Below are positions 38,986 to 47,377 of a stretch of DNA of 64,000 nt, piece after piece. The notes beneath the pieces are model-generated. The model was not told where the DNA came from, made no database searches, and saw only the letters and a program-made list of their open reading frames with translations. Source of the DNA: Brevibacillus formosus (GTDB lineage Bacteria > Bacillota > Bacilli > Brevibacillales > Brevibacillaceae); NCBI RefSeq assembly GCF_003013405.1, contig NZ_PXZL01000013.1, forward strand, positions 659,343 through 723,342. Reading direction: 5' to 3'. The stretch's first letter is position 1. Every line of letters begins with the position of its first letter. Made by a program: the position numbers and the translations under genes.

Positions 38986-40287
38986 ATGGTTGAGTTCAAG
39001 CTTCCTGATGTGGGAGAAGGCATGCATGAAGGAGAAATCGTAAAAGTACTGGTTCGCACGGGCGAATCCGTTCAACAGGATCAGCCACTGCTGGAGGTGC
39101 AGACAGACAAGGTGAATGCCGAGTTGTCTGCCCCAGTGACTGGTATCATCCGTGAAATCTTCATATCGGAAGGGGAAACCGTAGAAGTCGGAACTACCCT
39201 TCTCGTGATCGATGCAGGTACGGAAGCAAAGAAGGAAGAGACAAAGCTTCCAGAAAAGGTCGTAAACCCGGATAAGACAGTCAATTTTGCGCCAGCTCGT
39301 GCTGATCACCGCCGCTCATTGGCTACGCCGTACGTTCGGCAGCTGGCACGGGAAATGAAGATTGATATTGAGTTGGTCACGGGTACAGGAGCAGCAGGGC
39401 GTGTGACGGAAGAAGATTTGCGCCAATTCGCCAATCGACTGCAAAAATCAGTACCAGCGAAGTTTCCAACGTCGGCTACTGGCAATGAGCGTCTGTTGGA
39501 GGCAAGTACGGTGGAGGTTGAGACTGAACCGGTTGTTCAGCCGAAAACAGGAACCACTACTCGTGCAGCCACCTCGTCGCAGGGAGATATCGAACGGCTA
39601 CCTTTAAAAGGCATTCGGAAAAAGATTGCCGAGCATATGGTGAAATCAGTCACAATCATTCCGCATGTTACTTCTGTCGATGAGCTGGAGATGGATCTGC
39701 TTCGTGCTTTACGCGAAAAGTTAAAGCCACATGCGGATAAGCGAAATATCAAGCTGACCTTCTTGCCGTTCTTTATCAAGGCGCTAGTCATCGCACTGAA
39801 GGAATTCCCGACGTTGAATGCGTCGATTGACGACCGTACGAATGAAATCCTGCTCAAGCGCTTTTACCATATTGGCATTGCAACCGATACGCCTGAGGGC
39901 TTGATCGTACCAGTCATCAAGGATGCAGACCATAAATCGATTTTTCAACTCGCAGAAGAAATCGATCAACTGGCAAGATTGGCACGCGAAGGCAAATTGA
40001 CGATGGAGCACATAACAGGTGGCACCTTCACGATCAGCAATGTAGGTCCAATCGGGGGACAGCAAGCAACTCCAATCATTAATCACCCGGAAGTAGCCAT
40101 TATCAGTTTGCACAAAATGGAGAAGCGCTGGGTCGTACGTGAGGATGAAGGCGTTATTCGCTGGATGATGAACCTGTCACTTTCGTTCGATCATCGCCTG
40201 ATCGATGGCGTGACGGCGGTACGTTTTACCAACCGGATCAAGGAGCTGCTGGAAGATCCGAATCTATTGTTTGCGGAGATGGTATAA
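38986..40287 (+). CDS. 2-oxoacid dehydrogenase E2 component (dihydrolipoamide acyltransferase)
   Basis: A 433-residue E2 core protein. One N-terminal lipoyl domain (1-76, lipoyl Lys42 in QTDKVNAE), a Pro/Thr/Lys-rich linker, an E3/E1-binding domain (about 107-142, TPYVRQLAREMKID...GRVTEEDL), another linker, and the catalytic domain (about 200-433) with FDHRLIDG carrying the active-site His and Asp. It transfers the acyl group to CoA and forms the complex core. GAAGGAG precedes the ATG at 38986. Confidence 0.92.
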   Translation: MVEFKLPDVGEGMHEGEIVKVLVRTGESVQQDQPLLEVQTDKVNAELSAPVTGIIREIFISEGETVEVGTTLLVIDAGTEAKKEETKLPEKVVNPDKTVNFAPARADHRRSLATPYVRQLAREMKIDIELVTGTGAAGRVTEEDLRQFANRLQKSVPAKFPTSATGNERLLEASTVEVETEPVVQPKTGTTTRAATSSQGDIERLPLKGIRKKIAEHMVKSVTIIPHVTSVDELEMDLLRALREKLKPHADKRNIKLTFLPFFIKALVIALKEFPTLNASIDDRTNEILLKRFYHIGIATDTPEGLIVPVIKDADHKSIFQLAEEIDQLARLAREGKLTMEHITGGTFTISNVGPIGGQQATPIINHPEVAIISLHKMEKRWVVREDEGVIRWMMNLSLSFDHRLIDGVTAVRFTNRIKELLEDPNLLFAEMV

Positions 40288-41733
40288 ATGGTAGTCGGCG
40301 AAGTAGCAGTCGAAACAGATGTGGTTGTCATCGGTGGTGGGCCAGGAGGTTATGCAGCCGCTATTCGTCTCGGACAGCTGGGGAAATCGGTCGTTCTGAT
40401 TGAAAAGGAAGTACTGGGTGGAGTCTGCTTGAATCGCGGATGCATTCCGTCGAAAGCTTTGATTCATACAGCAGGCGAATACCACAAGCTCAGTAGTCTG
40501 AATAAGCTGGGAATCCAACTGCCGACGGGGAAAGCGACCTTCCATATGCCGAGCTGGCAGACGTGGAAGTCTTCTGTCGTTGCTCAACTGAACAATGGGG
40601 TCGATTATCTCTGTGAGGCTAATGGGGTTACAGTCGTGAAGGGGACAGCGACATTTCTCTCGAGTGATCGAATTGGCGTAGAGACGGGTGGCGATTTTGA
40701 AACGTACAAATTCAAACAAGCGATTATCGCGACAGGATCACGTCCATTCATTCCATCGTTTTTGAAAATAGACGGAGAATATTTTCTGGATTCTACTGAT
40801 ATACTGGCATTGGATAAAATACCGGAAACACTGGCCATAATCGGTGGCGGCTATATTGGAATGGAGCTAGGGATGGCGTTCGCCAAGCTTGGATCACAGG
40901 TGACCGTCATTGAAGCAGCCGAGCGCATTTTGCCGCAAACAGCTGCCCATCTCTCTTTGGAAGTGCTCAAGCAGGCGAAACAGCTCGGGATGACGGTGAA
41001 GATCGCGACAAAAGTAGAGAAGGCTGAGGTAACGAACGGAAGAGTCACGCTTGCATGCACTTCAGAAAAGAACGGTTCCGAAAGTATCACCGCACATAAA
41101 ACGCTCGTCACGATAGGGCGAGTGCCTAATACAGGTGAACTCGGACTTGCTCAGGCGGGAGTAGAAATGGACGAGCGCGGCTATATTCCCGTGACATCGA
41201 CTGGCAGTACGAACAAGGCGCATATTTACGCCATCGGCGATGTAACACCTGGCCCTGCGTTAGCCCATCGTGCGACGAAGCAAGGGATTGTGGCAGCCGA
41301 GGTGATCGCAGGGCTGCCTAGCAGCGTAGACTCCCCTTACGTTCCATATGTGATTTTTACCGAGCCGCAAATAGCGGGTGTGGGGATGACACGCGAAGAG
41401 GCAGAGCTTCAAGGATACAAGGTCAAGTCAGCGGCGTTCCCTTATCGGGCGAATGGAAGAGCACTCGCCATGGATGAAGGAGAAGGTTTTGCAGAAGTGA
41501 TAGTGGATCAGGAAAGCCATTTATTGTTGGGAATGCACGTTGTAGGTGCTGATGCATCGAACCTGATCGGGGAGGGTGTGCTGGCACTTGAGCTTGCTGC
41601 GCGTGTAGAAGATGTGGCGTTAACCATGCATCCGCATCCCACTTTAAGCGAGGTATGGCTGGAGGCTGCCGAAGCGGCGTTAGGTCATGCTATTCATATC
41701 GTAAACAAATCAAAAGTAGCTGTGAGCAAATAG
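40288..41733 (+). CDS. lpd: Dihydrolipoyl dehydrogenase (E3)
   Basis: A 481-residue flavoprotein that reoxidises lipoamide with NAD. FAD-binding GGGPGGYAAAIRLGQLGKS lies near residue 12, the redox-active disulfide in CLNRGCIPSK near 48-57, the NAD motif GGGYIGMELGMAFAKLG near 185, and the dimer-interface His-Glu pair in HPHPTLSE near 450. The ATG starts immediately after the E2 stop, so translation is coupled. It completes the four-gene complex operon. Confidence 0.93.
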   Translation: MVVGEVAVETDVVVIGGGPGGYAAAIRLGQLGKSVVLIEKEVLGGVCLNRGCIPSKALIHTAGEYHKLSSLNKLGIQLPTGKATFHMPSWQTWKSSVVAQLNNGVDYLCEANGVTVVKGTATFLSSDRIGVETGGDFETYKFKQAIIATGSRPFIPSFLKIDGEYFLDSTDILALDKIPETLAIIGGGYIGMELGMAFAKLGSQVTVIEAAERILPQTAAHLSLEVLKQAKQLGMTVKIATKVEKAEVTNGRVTLACTSEKNGSESITAHKTLVTIGRVPNTGELGLAQAGVEMDERGYIPVTSTGSTNKAHIYAIGDVTPGPALAHRATKQGIVAAEVIAGLPSSVDSPYVPYVIFTEPQIAGVGMTREEAELQGYKVKSAAFPYRANGRALAMDEGEGFAEVIVDQESHLLLGMHVVGADASNLIGEGVLALELAARVEDVALTMHPHPTLSEVWLEAAEAALGHAIHIVNKSKVAVSK

Positions 41734-41867
41734 ATCTACTATCGTGAAACCTTAAAGATACGTGACGGATATTCATAACAATGATCAGCCTCGAAGCCTA
41801 ACAAGATTAGCATTTGCATGAATGTGCTACGCTGGAATTAATCTCGTGCAAAGGATGTGTGGTCATT

Positions 41868-42218
41868 ATGAAATTGAATCACGTCAATCTTACCGTTACG
41901 GATGTTCCAGCTGCTTCTGATTTCCTGGAGAAATATTTTGGCCTGAAAAAGTTAGATACGTCGGATGATGCCCGTGGCGATAATTTTGGGGTCCTCTTTG
42001 ACGATAACGGCCTGGTGTTTACCTTGATGAAGGGTGCCGAAGTCCAATATCCCAAGACATTCCATATCGGCTTCATTCAGGAGAGCGAAGAGAAAGTAAA
42101 TGAAATCAATCAACGCTTAAAAGAAGATGGTTACCAAGTGGCACCGCCAGTAAGATCGCATGGCTGGACGTTTTATGTGAAAGCTCCTGGTGGATTTACG
42201 GTTGAGGTACTTGCGTAA
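41868..42218 (+). CDS. VOC family protein (glyoxalase/bleomycin resistance fold)
   Basis: A 116-residue single-module VOC protein: LNHVNLTVTDVPAASDFLEKYFGL, a central FGVLFDDNGLVFTLM, and the C-terminal FYVKAPGGFTVEVL with the metal-ligand Glu. These act as dimers in isomerisation, dioxygenation or drug binding; the substrate is unknown. The frame opens at 41814, but AAAGGATG supports the ATG at 41868. It stands alone and ends at a terminator. Confidence 0.8.
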   Translation: MKLNHVNLTVTDVPAASDFLEKYFGLKKLDTSDDARGDNFGVLFDDNGLVFTLMKGAEVQYPKTFHIGFIQESEEKVNEINQRLKEDGYQVAPPVRSHGWTFYVKAPGGFTVEVLA

Positions 42219-42239
42219 CGCGTATGCACATAGTTCGAA

Positions 42240-42281
42240 AGCCTTCTTTTTCTCATAAGAAAAGAGGGCTTTCTTTTTATT
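42240..42281 (+). terminator. Terminator after the VOC gene
   Basis: AGCCTTCTTTTTCT pairs with AGAAAAGAGGGCT around CATA, with a mismatch and a bulge, followed by TTCTTTTTAT. Confidence 0.7.
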
Positions 42282-42359
42282 GTTTAAACATCCGGTAAAT
42301 CAGAAGGGGTGGGCGATAAGTTGCAACGCCCACCACAGGCTACGATAGAAAGACATTTT

Positions 42360-42950
42360 TTATACTTGCAGGCTCTCTTTCTTCCCATAATGGAATCCCA
42401 TTTGATACGCACGGTCCAGCAGCAGCTCGATATGCGCAGGATTTTGCGCCAAGGTGTCATAAAGGAATTCAACCCTCGAGTCGTCGATTCCGACGTAACT
42501 GGAGATTCCGACATTGAGGTGATGCGCTATCATTTGGTCATAATTTCTTTTTTGAAAATGATCTTCAGGAGCAGCAGCGAGACCGATCCACAATGCATGC
42601 TTATGGTGCAGTTTACGTGAGCCATAGGCAAACCCGTTGTTCCAGACGCGATCGATATATCCTTTCAGCATGGCTGGCATGCTGAACCACCAGATCGGAA
42701 AAATGAAGGCTAACGCGTCGTGTTTTCTCATGCGCTCCATTTCAATCTCGACCTCTTCGGAATATTTCTTATCTCCGTTGTTCCAATCTGGCTCATCTTC
42801 CTCCCATAAAACAGGGTGAAAACCACTGCGATGCAAATCCAAAACTTCAACCTCATGTCCTGCATCTTTTAGGCCCTGTACGAAACGTTCTGCAACGGCA
42901 AAGGTCAAGGAATTGGTTCGTGGATGGGTAACAACTGTCAATACTTTCAT
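42360..42950 (-). CDS. NAD(P)H oxidoreductase, flavodoxin-like fold (MdaB/KefF type)
   Basis: A 196-residue flavodoxin-like quinone reductase. THPRTNSLTFAVAERF near residue 8 binds FMN phosphate; FPIWWFSMPAMLKGYIDRVWNNGFAY near 78-103 is the family signature. It probably reduces quinones or nitro compounds with two electrons. Its frame extends far upstream without meaning. GAGGGTG lies 8 nt before the ATG at 42950 but too near an ATG at 42956. It is divergent from an HxlR regulator, a common pairing for redox or electrophile response. Confidence 0.85.
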   Translation of the reverse strand: MKVLTVVTHPRTNSLTFAVAERFVQGLKDAGHEVEVLDLHRSGFHPVLWEEDEPDWNNGDKKYSEEVEIEMERMRKHDALAFIFPIWWFSMPAMLKGYIDRVWNNGFAYGSRKLHHKHALWIGLAAAPEDHFQKRNYDQMIAHHLNVGISSYVGIDDSRVEFLYDTLAQNPAHIELLLDRAYQMGFHYGKKESLQV

Positions 42951-43113
42951 TTTCATACACCCTCTATTTCTGTAGGAATTTGTACACCAAAATCTTTGAT
43001 GCGATCGATAGCAAAACTTACAAGTAAGGTGCTGGTATATCCGTATCATGCACCATATAATGAATTGTGAAAAGTACGCACTTTTTTGTGCTTTTAATAC
43101 CAAAAAGTAACAT

Positions 43114-43131
43114 AGGAACAAAAAGGTTCCT
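43114..43131. promoter_or_regulatory. Dyad in the HxlR divergent region
   Basis: AGGAAC and GTTCCT frame AAAAAG, an 18-bp dyad 38 bp before the HxlR ATG. A second dyad, GCACTTTTTTGTGC, lies nearby around 43077-43091. Both are candidate HxlR sites. Confidence 0.45.
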
Positions 43132-43168
43132 GTCAAAATCGTAAGTAATGAGGGAGGATAGCCAATCG

Positions 43169-43513
43169 ATGAGACCAAAGCTCAAACATACATACCAAAT
43201 TCCTTCTGAAGCAACACTAGATGTTTTAGGTGGCAAATGGAAAACCTTGATTTTATGTCAGTTATACTACGGGCCAAAAAGAACGAGTGAATTGAAGAAA
43301 CAAATGCCGGACATTAGCCAAAAAATCCTCACTCAGCAGCTTCGCGAGCTAGAAGAGGATGGAATCGTCATTAGGACCGTGTACAGCCAAGTACCGCCAA
43401 AGGTTGAGTATGAATTAAGTGAATTGGGAGAATCGCTCAAACCAATCATGGATCTCATGTGTGAATGGGGTGAACGTTACCTACGCGGGGAAATACCAGG
43501 CAAAGAGTCTTAA
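43169..43513 (+). CDS. HxlR family transcriptional regulator
   Basis: A 114-residue winged-helix regulator: ATLDVLGGKWKTLILCQLYYGPKR, ISQKILTQQLRELEEDGIV, and the wing VPPKVEYELSELG. The Cys in LILCQL is an unusual place for a thiol but could be redox-active. GAGGGAGG before the ATG at 43169. It likely controls the divergent flavodoxin-like reductase and itself. The serine hydrolase gene follows by 30 bp and may share its transcript. Confidence 0.85.
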   Translation: MRPKLKHTYQIPSEATLDVLGGKWKTLILCQLYYGPKRTSELKKQMPDISQKILTQQLRELEEDGIVIRTVYSQVPPKVEYELSELGESLKPIMDLMCEWGERYLRGEIPGKES

Positions 43514-43543
43514 ATACCGATCGGTCGAAGGAGGAACAATCAC

Positions 43544-44527
43544 GTGCATTCCCCCTTGTTTCCAATTGCAGACCCTGCAAAAACGCGGTTAGATAGAGAG
43601 CTATTCAAGGAATTTGACAGAAAGATCAGAAATGAAAAGATCGTCAGCTGCCTCATTATTCAAGATGGTTATCTGGCTTACGAATACCATAAAAACAAGA
43701 AGCAAGCGCAAAAGCTTCAAAAGATCAATTCCTGCACGAAAAGCTTTATTTCGGTGCTCATTGGAATCGCATTGGATCAAGGACTGATCGCTGGTTTGGA
43801 TACACCTATCTCTTCCTACTTTCCTTATTTAGAGCAAAAGTCTGTCGATCCCGTTAAACGTTCCATTACCTTGTTTCATTTGCTCACGATGACACCTGGT
43901 TTTGATTGGCCAGAGTTCGGCGAGTGGCAATCATTTCCCCGGATGCTCTACAGTTCGGATTGGGTGCGATTTGTGCTGGATCGGCCGCTTCTTGACCAAC
44001 CTGGAGAGAAGATGAATTACAATTCTGGTTGTTCGCATTTATTGTCTGCCATCCTGCAAAAGGCAACAGGAATGAGCACATATGATTTTGCCAAAAAGCA
44101 TCTCTTTCAGCCTCTAAACATCAAAGACTCGTATTGGTATTCTGACGGACAGGGTATTCATAACGGGGGAGACGGATTACGCCTTACTTCGCGTGATATG
44201 GCAAAGCTAGGAATACTCTATCTGCAAGGCGGTCAATGGCAAGAAGTACAAATTGTTTCAGCAGCATGGGTTCAAGAATCCATTCAGCCAAAATTTCGGA
44301 CATACGAGAGGATTGGGTCTTACGGCTTGCATTGGTGGAGTGAAAGAATCGATTCAAGGAAGGATTGGACAGAGGACAACTTCTATTATTTTGCCCTTGG
44401 CTTTGGAGGGCAGTACATACTGATAGTCCCTTCGCAAAAGATGATTGTTGTGTTCAGCAGTGAGCTGTACGACCATTCTTTGCGGCCTCTTGCTTTATTC
44501 AGAAAGTACATACTTGCAGCGGAATAG
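43544..44527 (+). CDS. Serine hydrolase, beta-lactamase/class C esterase family
   Basis: A 327-residue protein of the class C beta-lactamase-like superfamily. The Ser-x-x-Lys motif is SCTK near residue 66 (KINSCTKSFISVLIG), the Tyr-x-Asn is YNSG near 159, and GFGGQ near the C terminus corresponds to the third motif. There is no signal peptide, so it is cytoplasmic, and it probably acts as an esterase or peptidase rather than in drug resistance. GGAGG lies before the GTG at 43544. It ends at a strong terminator. Confidence 0.85.
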   Translation: MHSPLFPIADPAKTRLDRELFKEFDRKIRNEKIVSCLIIQDGYLAYEYHKNKKQAQKLQKINSCTKSFISVLIGIALDQGLIAGLDTPISSYFPYLEQKSVDPVKRSITLFHLLTMTPGFDWPEFGEWQSFPRMLYSSDWVRFVLDRPLLDQPGEKMNYNSGCSHLLSAILQKATGMSTYDFAKKHLFQPLNIKDSYWYSDGQGIHNGGDGLRLTSRDMAKLGILYLQGGQWQEVQIVSAAWVQESIQPKFRTYERIGSYGLHWWSERIDSRKDWTEDNFYYFALGFGGQYILIVPSQKMIVVFSSELYDHSLRPLALFRKYILAAE

Positions 44528-44532
44528 AGCGA

Positions 44533-44578
44533 AAACCAGTTCAGGGCACGAGCAGGTCCTTCGAACTGGTTTCTTTTT
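44533..44578 (+). terminator. Terminator after the serine hydrolase
   Basis: AAACCAGTTC (44533-44542) and GAACTGGTTT (44563-44572) form a perfect 10-bp stem followed by CTTTTTA. Confidence 0.85.
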
Positions 44579-44799
44579 ACATGAAACATTTTATTTGGGT
44601 GGTGCGTCTGTATGGACAAGAGTTGACTGGCAGAATGGCTAGCAGGAGGAAGATGTTGCTGTACACAGATGCGCAGGATTTGCCAAGCCCGTCCAAGGAT
44701 GCATTCAAATAAAGCATCAAGCAGGATACAAGTGGATAAGGAAGGTATTGTGTACCCATAATACCTTTGACAGACAACAAAGAATTCGGGGTGTTTAGA

Positions 44800-45294
44800 A
44801 TGAAAAAATGGAAACTGTTATCGCTCATGCTGATTACTGCAATGGGGTTAAGTGCATGTGGCGGTGCTGCTGCACCGGATGTGCTGGAGCAAGTAGAGAT
44901 TGTGCCGAAACCTACGTTTACAGTAGGGAGTGAAGTCATCTTGAAAGCAAATCACCAACCGGGAATGCAAGGGGCAAAAGCAAAAATTGTGGGGGCTTAC
45001 GACACAACCGCCTATTCAGTGACCTATACACCTACAACGGGTGAGCCCCCTGTGAAGGGTTATAAATGGATCATTCAAGAAGAAATCAAGAACCATATCC
45101 AGCAACCGTATAATCCAGGAACGGAAGTCGTCTTGAAGGCGGATCATGTGAAAGGGATGCTCGACGCATCAGGTAAACTCGATACAGCAAATACAACGAC
45201 GGTCTATATGATCGATTACACTCCCACGACAGGGGGAGGAGAAATAAAGAACTACAAATGGGTAACGGAAGATGAGATATCACCAGTCAAATGA
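44800..45294 (+). CDS. Lipoprotein with two DUF1541 (YdhK-like) repeats
   Basis: A 164-residue lipoprotein. The signal ends in LSAC (Cys near residue 20). Two similar 55-residue modules follow: VGSEVILKANHQPGMQGAKAKIVG...YSVTYTPTTG...KGYKWI and PGTEVVLKADHVKGMLDASGKLD...YMIDYTPTTG...KNYKWV. This is the DUF1541 module of B. subtilis YdhK; the KADHxxGM segment is the conserved core. Function unknown. GGGGTG precedes the ATG at 44800; the frame opens 11 codons earlier. Terminator follows. Confidence 0.82.
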   Translation: MKKWKLLSLMLITAMGLSACGGAAAPDVLEQVEIVPKPTFTVGSEVILKANHQPGMQGAKAKIVGAYDTTAYSVTYTPTTGEPPVKGYKWIIQEEIKNHIQQPYNPGTEVVLKADHVKGMLDASGKLDTANTTTVYMIDYTPTTGGGEIKNYKWVTEDEISPVK

Positions 45295-45315
45295 TCGATA
45301 CCATCCTCTTATGAA

Positions 45316-45357
45316 AAAAGGCAGCTGTGGCTTTTCAACGCCAAAGCTGCCTTTTCT
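45316..45357 (+). terminator. Terminator after the DUF1541 gene
   Basis: AAAAGGCAGCT (45316-45326) and AGCTGCCTTTT (45345-45355) pair perfectly; inner GGC/GCC extends the stem. It lies between converging genes and works in both directions. Confidence 0.8.
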
Positions 45358-45386
45358 GCTTTTCCATTGATACGAGCTGTTTGATG

Positions 45387-45857
45387 TTACATGCGACGAG
45401 ACTTCCATTCCGTGATCATTTGATTGAGAGATTCCCTGTATAGCTCAATTGCTTCCAGCATCTCATGGAATCGCTGCATAACTAGCTCACTTTCCTTCAA
45501 ATTTTCAATTTGCATTCCTTTTTCTATGATATTCTTTAATGACAGGATTCGCTCTAAACCCTGTATAAACTCTTCCTCAATTGCATCTGGTGCCATGATG
45601 TAATAGCTCACACGGTCGCCTGTCACACTCTTTTTTTCCGCGATTCCAATTTTTAAAAGCATGCGGATGTTGGTAGACACACTTCCTATACTGACTTGCA
45701 ATGTTGTGGCAATCTGCTCGGATGAAAGGGGTTCCTGAGAGACCATCAACAGTCCAATAATCCGGCCAGCAATTCTGGATAACCCTTGATTTTCGTGATG
45801 GAGAGCCATTTCTTCAATCAATTGCATCGTTTCTGCCGTTAATTTGTCCAACTTCAT
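45387..45857 (-). CDS. GbsR/MarR family transcriptional regulator
   Basis: A 156-residue regulator with the GbsR/MarR winged helix: LSRIAGRIIGLLMVSQEPLSSEQIATTLQVSIGSVSTNIRMLLKIGIAEK, read with the wing GDRVSYYIM. The C-terminal half is helical (ILSLKNIIEKGMQIENLKES). The frame extends to 45986; I choose the ATG at 45857, behind GAGGAAAAAGGAG and about 40 nt after a TATAAT at 45906-45901. It follows an MFS-peptidase pair on the same strand and may regulate it. Confidence 0.8.
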   Translation of the reverse strand: MKLDKLTAETMQLIEEMALHHENQGLSRIAGRIIGLLMVSQEPLSSEQIATTLQVSIGSVSTNIRMLLKIGIAEKKSVTGDRVSYYIMAPDAIEEEFIQGLERILSLKNIIEKGMQIENLKESELVMQRFHEMLEAIELYRESLNQMITEWKSRRM

Positions 45858-45900
45858 GACTCCTTTTTCCTCGTTTTGCCCGATTTCCATGCTTTTGTCT

Positions 45901-45906
45901 ATTATA
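45901..45906 (-). promoter_or_regulatory. -10 box of the GbsR-like gene
   Basis: A perfect TATAAT on the reverse strand. ACTATTGGTAGT overlaps it upstream and is partly symmetric, a possible autoregulatory site. The -35 region is poor. Confidence 0.45.
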
Positions 45907-45982
45907 CTACCAATAGTCATCGCTTTCTTCAGAAAATACCAAAAGAAAATGCGCCTGTTCTGCTGACAGGCGCTCGGATCAT

Positions 45983-47377
45983 TCATGATTTTAGTGGCGT
46001 GGTAGTGCTTTCATGGGTTTGACGAAGATACTCCATGATCATCAAGGCAGAACCTAGCTGGACAGCGCACAATTCGCGCAGCGGACGCATGGACCAGTTA
46101 AAAAAGGAGAGTAGCTCTTGTAAGCCTTGATTCAGCCATTTTTCTGAATCTGCTCGAATCTCTGAAAGGGTGATGTTGTCGGGCTGGGCATCCAGCATGC
46201 GGATCAGCATGCTACAGCAGCATAGAGAACTCCATAAAGTGCGTAATTTCAGGTCAAACATTTCAGCTACTGTTGCGAAGCGTGCTAAAGCTGCATCATT
46301 TTCAGCTGATTGTAAATGATGGGATCGAACATCCTCCATACCGATCAGAAAATCCTCTACAGACCGCTGAAATCTGGTTGGTACCGTTATGAATGCCTGT
46401 GCGCTTTTGTACTGTTTGGATAAAAAAGCAATCTGTTCACCTTCCAGTTTGGCTATGTCCAGCGTAGCATCCTTGTAACTATGAGTGGTTTCAGATTTAT
46501 CTCCCATCCTTGGGTCCGTAAACAACGATATTTCCGAAACAAGGCAAAAGGTACGGTAACGTGTCCCAGCATAATCGCGGGATGAGCCCCCCATGAGGAT
46601 TGCTTTCGCAGGGTCTTCTCCAGGAGGCAGGATACTTTGGTAGTAATCGTACATAGAAGACAGCTCAGGTAGCTGATAAAAACCGGGTTGGATAGGGGGC
46701 ATGAATGGTGCCTCCGGTTCACCGATCATCAGCGGTAATTGATGATCATGGGTCAGTTTTATGATCTGTTCACACAATGCATCGGGAAGAGGGGTTGATA
46801 CATAATAAAACGTTCCAGTTTGATCGGAGCTGTGCAAGCTGTTGAGGAAATGCGGCTTGGCTTCATCAATCGCCCGCATAAATGCTACGGTTTCAGGAAT
46901 GGGCTCGCTGAAGCTCAACGTTTTATAGGCATACGGGAATGTCCATTCAACTTGTTCGAGCATACTGGGACGATAGTAGCAGCGGATGTAACGATCTGGA
47001 GAAAATGGGCCGTCGTACCAACCTTCATTCAGTCGGCAACCATCTACGTCGATTTCTTTGATGATATAGAATGTATAATCCATTTGCTCTAATAGGGCAG
47101 AATCCTCACATAGTTTTTTGCTGAGATACTCTAACGATAGAGCTCCAATCGGTTCATTTGGATGCGGACAACCCACAAACAGCGCGCGATGCTGGCCATT
47201 TCCAATTCGCAGCATGAGGATTGGGTGTCCTTCTGTTGAGTGACCAATGGTACTGAGGGTAACAAGATCTGGATAGGCGGCAGCTAATTCACGGGAAGAG
47301 GTGTCCAATTCCTCAATGGTTAGAAAATGTGAAAAATCAGGCATTTCTTGCAGCAGTTTTTGAATGAAATCAGTCAA
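45983..47377 (-). CDS. M14-family zinc carboxypeptidase-like protein
   Basis: A 464-residue protein with an M14 peptidase core in residues 20-320. The metal motif HPNE (His-x-x-Glu) is seen in LFVGCPHPNEPIGALS, with IDVDGCRLNEGW and LNSLHSSDQTG supplying the later conserved region and third His. M14 enzymes remove C-terminal residues or cleave gamma-D-glutamyl bonds in peptidoglycan peptides. No signal peptide is present, so it acts inside. AAGGAGTG is placed for a TTG start at 47377, which overlaps the upstream MFS gene by 8 bp. The last 130 residues are helical and unassigned. Confidence 0.75.
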   Translation of the reverse strand: MTDFIQKLLQEMPDFSHFLTIEELDTSSRELAAAYPDLVTLSTIGHSTEGHPILMLRIGNGQHRALFVGCPHPNEPIGALSLEYLSKKLCEDSALLEQMDYTFYIIKEIDVDGCRLNEGWYDGPFSPDRYIRCYYRPSMLEQVEWTFPYAYKTLSFSEPIPETVAFMRAIDEAKPHFLNSLHSSDQTGTFYYVSTPLPDALCEQIIKLTHDHQLPLMIGEPEAPFMPPIQPGFYQLPELSSMYDYYQSILPPGEDPAKAILMGGSSRDYAGTRYRTFCLVSEISLFTDPRMGDKSETTHSYKDATLDIAKLEGEQIAFLSKQYKSAQAFITVPTRFQRSVEDFLIGMEDVRSHHLQSAENDAALARFATVAEMFDLKLRTLWSSLCCCSMLIRMLDAQPDNITLSEIRADSEKWLNQGLQELLSFFNWSMRPLRELCAVQLGSALMIMEYLRQTHESTTTPLKS